Assembly: GCF_964204865.1 (NCBI RefSeq) | Contig: NC_135252.1 | Location: 10,685,383-10,749,382 of the forward strand | Direction: 5' to 3' | DNA: 64,000 nucleotides | DNA from: Styela clava | Taxonomy: Eukaryota; Chordata; Ascidiacea; Stolidobranchia; Styelidae | In this document: in pieces, positions 46,039 to 59,300 of the stretch | How positions within the stretch are numbered: position 1 is the first letter of the stretch | How the letters are laid out: each line of letters begins with the position of its first letter | Program-made: the position numbers and the translations under genes | Notes under the pieces: generated by a model | What the model was told of the DNA's origin: nothing | Seen by the model: the letters and a program-made list of their open reading frames with translations, nothing else | Database searches by the model: none

Positions 46039-46567
46039 TTCAATCGTTAATCGTATTATTTCATTAGTGTTATCATGCATGTCTAGTGTGTACAATGCTC
46101 TACAATGTTTCAACCAAATTAATCTGTGAGCTTTAGCTGTATCTAAGGATTCAACTTCCTTCATATTTCTAACTTTACTGCAACATGATTTACCACTATG
46201 TTAATATTTCATTTGTGTAATTGTTTTTCTTATGTTCTCCCAAGCTTGCTGGGATGTAGGTAATTCGGGTTTTTAGAATTTAGAATTTTAGAATGTACTA
46301 ATCAAAATTTATTGCAAAACTCATGTTATATTACCCAATTTAAGAAGGATACTGAAATACGTATAGAGTATGAAATATATTCGTTTTGGACTATGTTATA
46401 TTAACAGATAAATTGATGAAATTTTACTTCGTAAATTTCAGAAATGTATTTTACGTATTGTATATTCTTAAGTTTCGGTGAATGTTATAATCTTTATCTT
46501 CCTTTAAACATTAGTTACACAGATTTAAAAACTACTATATATTAGATGAAAAGCTGAATATTTATAG

Positions 46568-49500
46568 ATGTCATTTTCATCCAATATGGGGAAATACAAT
46601 TCAAAAATGGGTAAGTAAGACTATCTATTAATTTGTTTTTGTGCTTTTTAGATAAGTGACAAAGATAAGATAATACTAAAGCATGAAGAGATCTATATAT
46701 TTTGTCCGTTAATATTCAATGTGTAAAATAGTGAATCTGGAATTAACTGATCCCACTAACTAATACTTGTGCTATTTATTTGAAGATCCACCGGAAGGTC
46801 GCTATCCATCACATACCAAAGAATATCAAGCACATCCTACGTCTAACAGTGCAAAATATAAAACAAATGGCAAACACATGAGGCCAAATAATCACAACGG
46901 AGGGGAATGGGGATCCGTCGAATCCAATGATTACGAGCATATACAGGGCCATGGTTATCGTCCTGAGGAGAGCAGGTATTATAGCCCGAATTATTCCTAA
47001 CATAATAAAATTACCATATCTAATCTAAACATTTTGACAATTAGAAAATAAATATAAGAATATTTTGATAATCGACCATTGTCATTGTGTAACATTTTTT
47101 AAGACACGAAAAACCATCGCGACCACATTACCAGGAAAAAGGAGAAAATGATCCATTTAAAGACATGCAATTCGATGATGAAGAGCTTCGTAAAGAGGAG
47201 CTCAGGCACCAACAAAACTTGAAAGCATTGGACCAAGATTATGAACGCAGAATGAGGGCTCTTGAAACTGTTCGAAAGCGTAAAATGGAGGAAACTCTAG
47301 AGTGAGTGAAAACGTATATGCAAAGGTTGAATGTTAGGATTACTTAAGATGTGGTTATTGCATGAATTAATATTTATTTTTTTTTGTTTCAGTGAGTACA
47401 ACACGCATCCTAATTTTACAAAAAACAGGTCGGCGTTTGCAGATTCGTACAAGTACGTCCAAGTATATTACACTTTTGGTTTTTAATATACAGTATATAT
47501 ATATATATACAGGGTGACCCAAAAGTAGGTATACAGTTATTAAAATTATTATACAGTAAAATAGTTTAATAACTGTAGACCTACTTTTGGGCCACCCTGT
47601 TTCTATAGCTTGCATAATTGTAACTGAATCAACTTTTAGTTTACACGGATGGCATGGATGTTCGTGATGCAGCAAAAAGCAGGGATCTCATCTTAAAAAA
47701 GCTCAAACTTTCTCCGAAGTTTTGATGACTACATTTTACAAATTTTACTAAGAAAACTGAAGTACAACCCTTGTATTTTCAACGACTCCTCATATTAGCC
47801 CCACAAAAATAATTTGCAACTTTGATTATCTCAGAACCACAAAAACATAGTGACTTTCAGCAGATCTTCGAAGTCACGTTCCTGAAACCATATTAGCTTA
47901 ACGAATAGACTCATAGAACCTCTACGCCAAAATTTCAAATCACATCAACATAGATGAGCCAATACGACGGTGTGACTTCACTGCATTACTGCAACTCATC
48001 TAAAAATTCGAAATATATTTTAGCTTCAGCGGTTTTAAAAATCGTGGACTGTGTCTGATTGTTCAAAACTCAGATCGATATGAAAAAAGTACAGGTGAAA
48101 TTTTACTTTCAGTTTTTGTATCATTCTGAGATATTTTCAGCAAACGAATTGAATATATATATAGCAAAATTCTGAGATCAGAATAGATCACTAACTTCAC
48201 AAACAAAACGAAGGTAATAAACATTACCTTTGAAGAATTAATTTGGAATAAATCGATTATTGAACTCTTGTTCCCGAAATGAATTGGTACATGAAATAAT
48301 TTATCATATGCCAGCGCATTCCACTGCTAATAGATGTGTATGGAATTGATTCACTCGAATTCAGTGATTAGTTTTTCTTCCGACCTTTTGTTTTACTATT
48401 TTTAACTTAACTTACAGAAATTCTGAAGGGCATTTTTACGCAACTTGGGTATGAAGTGAACATGAAGAAAAATTTGAATGAAATGAAAATGTTGAATTTA
48501 CTACAGTATGCGAGTTACCAAGATTTCGGAGATTATGGAAGTTTTGTTACTTTCATTTTGGGAAAAGGTAATCAATTCGAAAACAACATATTCGAAACTA
48601 ATCCTATTTGAAAAAGAAAACGATTGATTTATCTGTTTTAGTTAATTCATGACTTTCAATTGTTTTATAGTTCATATTTGTGTAATAATTTTGACAGCTG
48701 CTCCTTATGTGCAGGTACAGATAAGTATGTGGAGACAGTTGACAAACAGCCATTTGAAATCCGAACAATTGTTAATTTTTTCAAACCCACAGAGGTTCCA
48801 AGTCTTGCGGGAAAACCAAAACTCTTTTTCATCCAGGTATAACAGTAAAATGTAAATTTCATATTTATGTCGGTGGTAAAATATTTTTATATGTAAAATA
48901 ATTTATATATAAAAATAAACCAGCATGAAGTGAAAACTGAATGAAGTTGTAACATTGGTGCAAGATGAATCCGTCAAAAGTTACGCAGACTACCTCCTGA
49001 AAATTGGACTATTTTCGTATACAAAAATATTGCAACGGTGTTATATCGTGGTTCATTATTCAACTGTTTATGAATCTAGCAAACAATTCTACATTTCAAA
49101 CATTTTGTTTTGGTGGTTTGAAGTTTCTATCACACTCAAGATATTTGTTTGTTAGAAATTTTATCTTACCTAACCAAATTTAACAATTTGCTCTAGAATG
49201 ACATCGACATCTTGAAAGACAAAGGTCTTTGGAAAGAAAGTCAGCATGACAAACCAGTTGTAGATTACATGGATGCGTTTGTTGTTCGTTCTACTCACAG
49301 AGATTTTATGAAAAATTTTACAAATATCATCAAACAAGACAGCAGGTTGAATTTGAGTGGTTTTATCCTTGAGACGTGCCTCTCCAACGTTTTTACCCCG
49401 AATGTAAATTATATATATATGATAAATGATCCGCGACTTTTAGGTTGATTTATATGTATTCATTATATCTTTCAACACCGTGGTTTTTCAAAGTTTTTGT

Positions 49501-50105
49501 TTTTATCATTTTAGATGGATTTATACCGTGAAGTGTCTGGAACTATGATTCTCTTTATACTACCGAGAGTTTGCATGAACGTTCAATGTTGTCATACTAT
49601 GAATTTGGTGTACATTTGCAAATAAATATGAAAAACTAAACATTCAGAATGACTTTTTATATTTAAAATTAATTTTGCTACGTGAATGAATACCCAAATC
49701 AATACGTTTTCCCTAACAAAGAAATTCCTCAAACTCAATAAATATATACATGTATTTATTATTTTAGCAGAATGCCATTGACCAGAATAATTGATAGTGT
49801 GTCAAGACACACCATGCCACTGGCGAGTAATAAAGAGAAGTACGAAGTGGTGTCAACTCTTTTGAAGGAGGTAAATTCAATCTATTCATTAAGATTGCTT
49901 GCTTTAAGTTCAATTCTTAATGTGGTTCTAGAACTAATTTTTTAGTCTAGTCTTTTATCTCCTAGTACGTCATGCTTCTATACGCCATCAGTACCTAGCT
50001 CTTCTTAGATATAAAGTATAAAAACTTGTATATATATACCCAACTGACTAATATTGAAATGTTTGTTTTCAGGTTTACTTCGGTCAGAACGAGTCGTCAC
50101 TGTAG
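46568..50105 (+). CDS. Caspase-fold protein lacking catalytic residues (pseudo-caspase)
   Basis: Ten exons join in perfect phase: 46568-46610, 46786-46975, 47104-47301, 47393-47428, 48024-48094, 48418-48567, 48715-48836, 49197-49345, 49768-49870 and 50073-50105. They encode 364 residues. Residues 1-155 are charged, with a probable coiled coil around 'RRMRALETVRKRKMEE'. The caspase fold starts at 'NRGLCLIVQN' (162-171) and continues with 'QLGYEV', 'GTDKYVETVDKQ' and 'FFKPTEVPSLAGKPKLFFIQ'. It then covers 'PVVDYMDAFVVRST' and 'LLKEVYFGQ' at the end. In active caspases the histidine sits in 'SHG' and the cysteine in 'QACxG'; here these read 'GKG' (K229) and 'QNDID' (D272). The loop carrying the substrate-binding arginine is also shortened. 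A proteolytically dead regulator is inferred. The second ATG at 46586 would give an N-terminal 'MGKYNS'. Confidence 0.82.
47510..47599. mobile_element. Mariner-like MITE in pseudo-caspase intron 4
   Basis: The element is 90 bases and almost entirely palindromic. It starts 'cagggtgacccaaaagtagg' and ends with the inverse form 'cctacttttgggccaccctg', with about 37-base inverted repeats and a short centre. The terminal motif resembles Tc1/mariner ends. A 'ta' precedes the left end, but the right flank is 'tt', so the TA duplication is not intact. Confidence 0.75.
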
Positions 50106-52684
50106 TTTATTATTAAAGACATCCATACTTACGGAGGCGATTATATAGATCTGTAAACAGTATTTGATTTATTGCGAAGCTTTCTTTGTCACAAACCATT
50201 TTGCAATAGGGATGTAGATTATATTTGAATATTGCCTCGACTTGTTAACTTTAAACATAACATTGAAAATTATAAAGTCCTATAATTATAAACAAATGAA
50301 ATCCTGCAAATTGATTGTTTCACGAACAGCAGTCGTCGCATGTTTTTTATCAACTTGTCTCTCTACTTTTGTAGTGTAACTTTTCTCTGACTCAATGTGC
50401 TGTTTTGTTTATGTATATTCGCATTTCGGGATTATTGTCTGCTCTTTATTCCGTGATAGTTTAATGTGAAAAGTACTTTCTGGTGATATTAGTTATCCAT
50501 ATTTTATTCATATGAAACAAGTAGTTATTGAGTGTTCATATTTTTTAAATAGCTAACAGCAACTGGCTTTCACTTTTATGAACGCGTTGAATTATAACAT
50601 GTTCGAAGATTTTTGTAATTAGCCTATATGAGTATATGACAAAAACTATAAAGCGGACTTGTCAATCTTATATACTTGTTTGTAATGTAAATATATCTTG
50701 TGGAAGAAATGTGTTCACTAATAAAAGGCCTCTCGCATGTAAAGTTTTCTACGTTCAGATTGGGATATTAAATTAAAAACCAAAGTGCAGTGTAAATTCA
50801 CAAAATTGAAGGCTACCAAAATTAGCCAGCCGCTCAACCCAAGGCCAAGCTTAACACGAACAGATCAATAGCCAGTGACAGATTAATGGACATATTATAT
50901 ATAGTTTGTTGCTACTTCAAGTATCCAGTTTCATACTTTCTAACCGGTTGAAACCTGTGCAGACAAAAGAGTTAACAACCTAGCATTGAGAAACCTTCAG
51001 GACTTTTTCACACTCTCATAATTTCAAGTTGAGAATTTTATGTACCCTTCTTATGCATTGTATGCGAATGGCAGTCGGTGAAAATATTTAAGAATCTATG
51101 AATGACGTGTAATAGATTGATGACTTGGGTTCATTCAGTTCACTTATATAATCTCCGATTGTCTTGGAGATATTAGTAGCGCCCAAGCAGGAGAAGTACG
51201 TTGATAGACTCAAAATGTCTAGCTTCGTAACCATGTGAGTTCTGTTGCTATTGTTGTTGAGGCAATTTTGGGGGCAGAAAGAATAGCTTTTCTCCGTAAC
51301 TAATGAACCAATCGCTTTCAAATTTTGCCGTTCAAAGATGAAAGTTCTAGCCAGAATCTAACACTTTTATTTTATTTTCTTCGACTCTTTTTTGAGTTCC
51401 TTGATATCCGATATTTAGCCTAAAATGTTGCTGTTTTATTTGAGCACTATTTTTGAACAGGTAAACATGACAGTCAGGCACAGTCGCCCCATCTGGCTAA
51501 TCGAGAATTCACCGTTTTTTACGTTGGTCGTTCCTTGCTCACCGAAACAAAGCATTGAACAAGGTAGGTGGTTTGGTTTCGAAAATTGAATCTAATATGT
51601 CCAGGATTTATTGTTAGAAACTAGGTAGGGTACAATCTTAGAATAAGTTCTGAAGTTTGTATTCACAAAATTTCGCGCAATTCCACCCAATCTCGTCCTA
51701 GCGGCAGCGGTATCTGTAGGTATACATACTGTACTTGTACAATACCAAATGGACCTATAATCAGGGCTGTCGTCGATGTGAACCCAAAAACAAGACATCA
51801 GAGAAAAGAAATAATAAGATAACAAAGAACTAAATGTAATAAGCAAAATGTATTCGTACCAGTGCGACGAACCGTGTCTAATTCTACTTCGCACTAGGAA
51901 AGATTAGCTCCAGCACTTCTTTATTCTTAGAAGCTATCTGTTTCATATCACCGCAGCTCACTTTCACTTGTAGAATAAACTTGACTTTTTGTTTAGAAAG
52001 ACTGATTCCCTCTATGATTCACTGTGCTGGCATGGATAACACGGCATGGATAACACAATGCTTATTAGCTTGTAGAGAAGCGCAAAAGAGTCGTTAGTGG
52101 AAAAGATTCAGCCACTTGTGCTCGATTCTTTTTTTCGGAAAACGTCAATCGGAATTTTCTTACAAAGAATATTGCCATTAACGGATCAATTTGCTAGCAA
52201 AGTCCATATTCGTGTTTTTGGACACGTTAGTGGACATAACGATCGTTTTGGTATTTTTGTTGTTCTTGTTCTTATTTGTCTTCTTCTTGGTATCGTTATG
52301 AAAAAATCGCTTTTCTCGTTGATTACTGGACCAATTGCTTTGAAATTTTCAGTGAGTAAAGATTATATTTTTCCCCAGAAGGCTATTACTTTTATTTATT
52401 CTTAAATTTTATATGAATCCTATGAGATATGATATTTCATACAAAATTTCGCGGTATTTATTTTTACTCATGGGAACACTGTTTTACACTTATTTCAAGC
52501 GGTTTCGCGATCGATTGTCTTTCTCAGTACTACAGCTACTGTAGGTCGGTACTGGTAAGTTGCCATACCAGTACCGTAACGCAGTGAAATTGACTTATTC
52601 CTTCCGCGGTATTACTAATGCTGCAATGCAAGTTTTATAGCCTATCGTATGCGGAACGGAATATCAGACCTACAGGTTCGGTAC
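50106..52684. other. Intergenic, no gene recognised; fragments of a dispersed repeat
   Basis: An 'aataaa' at 50720-50725 is a candidate polyadenylation signal for the pseudo-caspase gene. At about 52230-52400 a dispersed repeat ('agtggacataacgatcgttt', 'actggaccaattgctttgaa') opens a 102-codon frame (52097-52405). Fragments of the same repeat occur at about 51280-51345 and 53735-53900. I regard this frame as repeat-derived. Confidence 0.45.
50720..50725 (+). terminator. Candidate polyadenylation signal for pseudo-caspase
   Basis: AATAAA about 615 bases after the stop codon. It is the first canonical hexamer noticed downstream; position only, with no transcript evidence. Confidence 0.3.
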
Positions 52685-53668
52685 CGGCACTGGTAGCTCA
52701 GTACGTAAGTACGATACTGGTACTGGTGCCGGTACCGGTGTATTACCACAATGAAATTACCGTAACTTATTCTTTCACGGTCCTACCAGTGCAGTAATGC
52801 AAGCGTTGTAGCACTTGTAGCCTACTATATTTGTTTATTTTGATGAGAGTCTACTGGAAACAACATAAAATTTGAAAGGGAAGAATTGTTCTGTGATCAA
52901 TTATCTGTCCTAAAGTGTAAACAACATAAAATTTGCAAGGGTACAACTGTTCTGTGATCAATTACCGTATATGGCCTACAGTGTACAGGTAAGATGCTGG
53001 CTGACTGCTAACCGGTACTGGTTGCTCAGTACGTAAGTACGATACTGGTACTGGTGCCGGTACCGGTGTCTTACCACAATGAAATTACCGTAACTTATTC
53101 TTTCACGGTCCTACCAGTGCAGTAATGCAAGCGTTGTAGCACTTGTAGCCTACTATATTTGTTTATTTTGATGAGAGTCTACTGGAAACAACATAAAATT
53201 TGAAAGGGAAGAATTGTTCTGTGATCAATTATCTGTCCTAAAGTGTAAACAACATAAAATTTGCAAGGGAACAACTGTTCTGTGATCAATTACCGTATAT
53301 GGCCTACAGTGTACAGGTAAGATGCTGGCTGACTGCTAACCGGTACTGGTAGCTCAGTACGTAAGTACGATACTGGTACTGGTGCCGGTACCGGTGTCTT
53401 ACCACAATGAAATTACCGTAACTTATTCTTTCACGGTCCTACCAGTGCAGTAATGCAAGCGTTGTAGCACTTGTAGCCTACTATATTTGTTTATTTTGAT
53501 GAGAGTCTACTGGAAACAACATAAAATTTGAAAGGGAAGAATTGTTCTGTGATCAATTATCTGTCCTAAAGTGTAAACAACATAAAATTTGCAAGGGAAC
53601 AACTGTTCTGTGATCAATTACCGTATATGGCCTACAGTGTACAGGTAAGATGCTGGCTGACTGCTAAC
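52685..53668 (+). repeat. Tandem array, 3 x 328 bases
   Basis: Units start at 52685, 53013 and 53341, each with 'ttaccacaat' 58 bases in (52743, 53071, 53399). They differ by only a few bases. Each unit opens with palindrome-rich 'tactggtgccggtaccggtg' and contains its own internal 62-base duplication ('aacaacataaaatttg' twice, each followed by 'tgttctgtgatcaatta'). A diverged partial unit lies just upstream at about 52540-52684. The array is bordered on both sides by copies of the dispersed repeat described at 52230 and 53735. It is not coding. Confidence 0.9.
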
Positions 53669-56344
53669 TCAGTACCGCACCTACGTTAGGTACCGGTACC
53701 GCCGTGAATTCAGCTCTCATCTCTTTGTTGAACACGTAGTGGACATAACGATCGTTTCAATATTATGTTGTTGTTCTTGTTCTTTGACACGTTTTTAAAA
53801 AGTCGCTTTTCTCTTCGAATACTGGACCAATTGCTTTGAAATTTTCAGTGGTTAAAGATAAAAATTTTCTCCAGAAGGCTATTACTTTTTTTTTGCTATG
53901 ACGTCATCAAAATTATGTGACTCTACGTGTCCAAAGCACTGATTCTCGACTATCTATAAAGTCGAAATTAACACGTGCTGAAATGCTCGGGGAGAAGACG
54001 ATTGACCAGAACGTCAGAAAACTAAACCAGTAGGCTACTGCTACACTTATCAATTCTATCAGATCTAAATAATTCTACTAGTCAACTGCAAAGATCTCAT
54101 TCACTACTGTATTTTGATTCAAGTTACACGATCTGATCTTTGCTTTGCTATTGTTTTGTCATCAAAATCTACCATCAAAATAAGGACAAATCTCAGAAAT
54201 AAAGGACGTTATGACAGCCATGCCTATTATATTCAAGACACATTTTGAGCACAAAATGGACCTATGTATCGTTTGTTAAACTATGAATCGCGAAGTTTGA
54301 ACATTCTTTGACGGTACCGGTGTTTGATTTTTTAAATAAGTTAAACGTCACTATACGAGTCCCTAGGACAGAAAATTAGTCAACCATTCAAATATAATCA
54401 TCATATTCGGTGTTGCATTTACCAATTATAGCTGTCGCTTTTTCGTAATTCGCAATTGCAACGCGCGATGCGCTCAATAAAAATCAATTTAAAATTGCGT
54501 ATCATTTTTGAAAAAGATATATATTAAACTTATAATATTTTTAATTACTCCACGCTAAAGCAATAGCTTGGAAAGCATTTCTCTTAGTGTTGGCCACAAC
54601 AACACTGCGGTGACAACTAAAAAAGAAAAAAAAAGTAAAGTAATTTAATTGAAATGATTGAAAAGTTAGGACTTTAAAATTTCTTTTGTTCTGAGTGAAG
54701 CTGTTAAAAACTATATAAATAACGGCCGGAGGAATATAGCATTCCTTAAAATTACCCAAATGTACTCTATGCTATTCGTTCAAGCGTTAATGAATTAAAA
54801 TGAAGTTGACTGACTTTACTTGTAAATCGCATAAATAATGTATGGTATGTTACAGCTTGAGCACAGACGTTTGCGTACGGCGAAATGTCAATTACAGTAC
54901 AGTGCATTATTGGGTGTTTGAGTTGAAATAATGTATCATTTATTGGTAATTTTATGTAAAATGTATAAATCCCGGTTAGAATTTCAGCGAGTTGCATGGG
55001 TAATCTCTTATATATCATGTTGTAAATATATTTCAGAAGCTTTCATTTACAACGCTATGAATTTCTGTAATAGCTGTAAAGCCATCATCTTTGTCCGCGA
55101 AAAGATAGAGATCAAAATTTCCACTATAACTATATAAATATTTTGATGTAACAATTAGATGATCCTAACCTAAGCTCATGACTTCAAAGTTCATTTTTAA
55201 ACAACTCATTACTTATTTACAAGCAATCGCAAGGGGCGACGACATTAATTATTCATTAGTGCAAAATAGATCCTCCAATATGGTGAAGATCAGCAGACTT
55301 CTGTTAGCTCAATTATATAGTACTCAGATAACTGGAATTATTAGGTATCTGGTGTAGCACTAATTAGTTATCGTTACTAAATAGACATAATCCGGACTAA
55401 ATCAATAAGGTATTACGAACTAGGTAATTAACTGTTTGTGAATTATGCCAGAATTTGAGACAATGAAGCAAGAAGGTTGAAATTACTTGTGGTACGAGTA
55501 GTCTCGTAGACATTATTTCATTTTTCAGATAAGGTGTTTTATGGGTGGTGGGGCCAAGTCTTCAGGATATTATGTTTCTTTTTGTAATAGGATGTATAAT
55601 CCTGACTAATGATTGAGTTACTACTACATTTGAAATACATGGTTGCGAACGGGTCAAACGAGCTCAATTTACAGAAAGCACTACAGCTTTAACGTCAACA
55701 ATTACCCATTTAAAGCTAGACCTAAGTATTGAACAAATGCTGAATCTCGGAACCTCGGAAAATTTCGTAATTACTGAGAATAATTCAGCCAAATCGAAGC
55801 ATGACGGTGACAATCGATCTGCCGTTACTCATAAATCGCAATATGCCAAAAATCTCAATATTCTAGGTATGTGTATTGTATGCTCGACATTGTCGATTGA
55901 ACAAATTCAACGCCGTAAACAACCATCGATTTTTATGATGATTAATATTAATAACGTTGGAATAAATAGGGTGCCATCTGACATAAAATCGTAAATATAT
56001 AATTCTGAAATATTAATCAACAAATCTTTGTTTCTCAAGATTTTCGGACGATATAAATTGCGAGTGAACTGTATGGCAGAACTTAAAGAGATAACAAGAA
56101 ACCAAGTCAGTCACTAAGGCAGTCTGAGCTATTTATTGAATATATTACTGGTATGCTAGGCCCTAGTTTATAGCTAGGTCATAATATTTGCAGTTCAGTC
56201 AGTGTTTTCTCTTCCCAGTCACAAAATGTTTGTACTCTGCAACAAACTAAATTATCAATGTTGTTTATATATATCTATTATCAAATTAAGCTAATCAGCA
56301 TAAGTGTATAATTTTCCCCAAAATAGACACTTATCTGGCGCATT
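53669..56344. other. Intergenic, no gene recognised
   Basis: Contains the dispersed repeat fragment at about 53735-53900 and otherwise unremarkable AT-rich DNA. Short frames (54541-54759, 54931-55137, 55737-55994) have no motif and no splice-consistent partners. Confidence 0.4.
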
Positions 56345-59300
56345 ATGGAAAGCGACAGGAAAACGACAGAAGAAGCAGTGTCCGGAAACACTGAATCAGG
56401 TATTTGTTTACTAAAATTCTACCTTTTTTTTTTATTTTTTATTGTTACGATACGACATTTATACGGAAGACAATACATACAAACTGGTGTGGATTTAGGG
56501 GCAAATAGGGGTGCACGTTTAGCTTAGTGGGTGGATAACCTTCAATGCGTATAGCCCTAACATTAAGCTACATAAGCACGAGATGTCGCAAGGGATAAAA
56601 ATGTGCAAATATCACTTCGCTAATTTGAAGGACTGAGCTATTTTTTCTTTTTCTTCGGAGTAATTAAAATCCTATCCTATTCACATTACATTCTACCGCA
56701 AATGTATGTATCCGTTGATTGTGTATCCCAAACATACATGACAAAGCAAATTTTTGAAGGAATCGCTGTTTTGCTGAAATAAGGATACAGCAAAAATGAC
56801 AAACAGCAGCGCAAAAATAACAAGCAAATCGATACCTGTTTTGTCTTTCCAGAACCATCGCCAGAGTCGATAACGGCTTCGTCATCTGACAGCTGGGAAA
56901 AGGTTGATAGACATGTTGTTTCAGGCGAATGTTGCGATGAATATGTACATTTGGCGAGTAAGAAAGACAATGTAATAGAATCTGAATCTCAAAAGTTGAG
57001 ATGTGATGAAATGCTGGAATATACTTCTAATGAATCTGGCACCGAAAGGAAAGTTTCGTTACCTGAAACTCACAGTGCGGAAAAGCGTCGAAAGTATGCT
57101 AGTAGAAGTTTTAATCGACTCAGCAATGATGGTAATAATTATTGTGTTTTTATGACTTTATATTATCATTTTACATTCCATCTTCTTGAGTTTGAACTCA
57201 ATTCATTCCCCACCTTTCAAAATAAGGCTCCGATGGACCTTCTACCACTATAACAACTTTATCTCAAAATATATTACGCACAATAGCGCTAACTACCAAA
57301 ATATCGCAAACCCAAGAACCATATTTTTTCTTTGGATCAACACATTGGCATTTGTAGTCTGTAACATTGCAGAAGCTATTTAAGCAAGCGCTCTCTTTAA
57401 AAACAATAGACTCTATAGCGAAATATATTCAAAAGAATGGTGGGGCTGATGTGACTCAACGACCCCGTTACATTTTGCGAGTTTCGTTCTCACTTTACGT
57501 AAATCATGACCATACAGGACCTTAGGGTCGCGTCTGGCGAATATGGCTCAGGATCAAATGACAATCATTTTTCGAAACAATCGATCGTATTGAAATTAAA
57601 TTATAATAATAAACGAAAGCACTAAAAACTCGTCATTTTTTCAACAATTTAATTCAACAGGTCATAGTAATGACGCAGAAGAGTCATTTTTGTCTTCTTC
57701 GACAAAGAAAAATGGTTTCGGTGTCATTGAAAACAACATATTTCGGTAAGGCAATCAATTCTTTTCAAAGACAATTATATTCTGAAGAGATTCAAGTTTG
57801 AAAGCATGCAATTAAACATCAATAACACAAAATGGTGTTTTTAAACTAGACAGCAGTTAAAGTATTTTTCTGTTATACATGATCTATCAAGAAGCAAATA
57901 GCACAGAAACCAACACTCTCAATACATGTAAGATTCCTTCTCGGGATGTATATTATTATATTCCTGATTTCGTTTCTTCGTGTTAAAAGAATGCATATCT
58001 GCCTGATAAGAATAAGATGATTTTACATGTTGGTATTCACATTTAAGCAGTTGCAGAAAGTTGTAGTAGATGACCAATGTTTTAAATTTTGATATAGTAT
58101 AGCATATAGTATAGCATAAAATCAGTGTTATAAACGAGACATCATTATTTCAAACCACGGTTAACTTAAATTATTGTTATTTATGAATTAGTGATTACTT
58201 TTTAGGGATTATATATGAAACAACGATGTAGGCTACGTAACGAATCTGATCTGTACTTTCATTTATTTTACCTGCATAAAAGCCATAAATTCTTAGCCAC
58301 GTGATTCAGTTATGATGCTGTTCTCGGGGTTGCTTATTAATATCATGTATACTAATGTGGAATAATTCATTATTTCATTCATCGTTGTTTACTGTTTAGT
58401 CCCTTGCAACGAATATTCTACCGAAAAACAACTATCAACGAAAAATCTTCATTGGTAAATAGAGATTCTAGAATCGAAGATGATGATGACGAAGTCATAA
58501 TGCCTCAACTACCAATTCCAATGTCCCCATCTTATAATGAAAAATATGGAAGTAAGTTCGAAAATGTTCCTTATTTGATCTCTCCAAATCAGCAATTGAT
58601 AATTCAAACCTGACGCTCGCTTAACTATGAATTATTTCACTATCTCCGCATCGTAGCGAATATATTGCTGAACCAATACAGCAGACAGCAGATATGCCAA
58701 TCACGCCTGTGACAGTTTCTTTAATTAGTCTTATTTTTATGCATGTCAAAGAATTACCAGAAGGCATCGGAACAGGAAGAGGAGTAGAAAAGTGTAGACT
58801 GGATGAACTTAAAGCAGAAGAAGGTTCAACGAAAAAATATCAAAACACGTCATATTATCGAGATGCGTCGAAAGGATTAGTAATGGCATTCCTTGGCGCA
58901 GGAGTAATGTATGGCCTGACAGCGGTATTTGTTCGTTTGGCTGGTGAAAATGGAGTAGATGCCATTGAAGCATTGTTTGGCAGAAGCATGTTCCAGGTAT
59001 ATATATTTCCCAACATCAGAATTAGCATCTCATTATTTAACTTTTACCTGAACAAGCTTTGAATTCTGGTTTTATAATTTAACTGCTTTCTAATGAGAAA
59101 ATCATTAATAAATTACTTGGACACGGGAAGAAGGAAATTGAATAATCTCATCAAAAGTGTTCCATGCACTACTACGACAACTAATATTAGTAAATACTCG
59201 TAAATATTATTGAAACCTAATTTATTAGTATAATACAATTACAATTTTTTTTCACGTATAGACGATATTATTTGGCTCGGTGCTACTCTGTAAACGCGTT

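Noticed and set aside
47641-47725. Possible exon encoding 'YTDGMDVRDAAKSRDLIL' before the caspase domain
   Set aside because: An acceptor-like 'ttttag' precedes it, but no donor gives a phase that joins exon 4 to exon 5. The direct exon 4 to exon 5 join is already in perfect phase.
48955-49155. Open frame in pseudo-caspase intron 7 with 'LQRCYIVV', looked at as a possible missing catalytic-cysteine exon
   Set aside because: It lacks the QACxG motif and suitable splice sites, and it does not resemble the large-subunit end of caspases.
56510-56600. A-box-like 'tagcttagtgggtgg' suggesting a tRNA or SINE head
   Set aside because: No B box and no cloverleaf could be drawn from the adjacent sequence.
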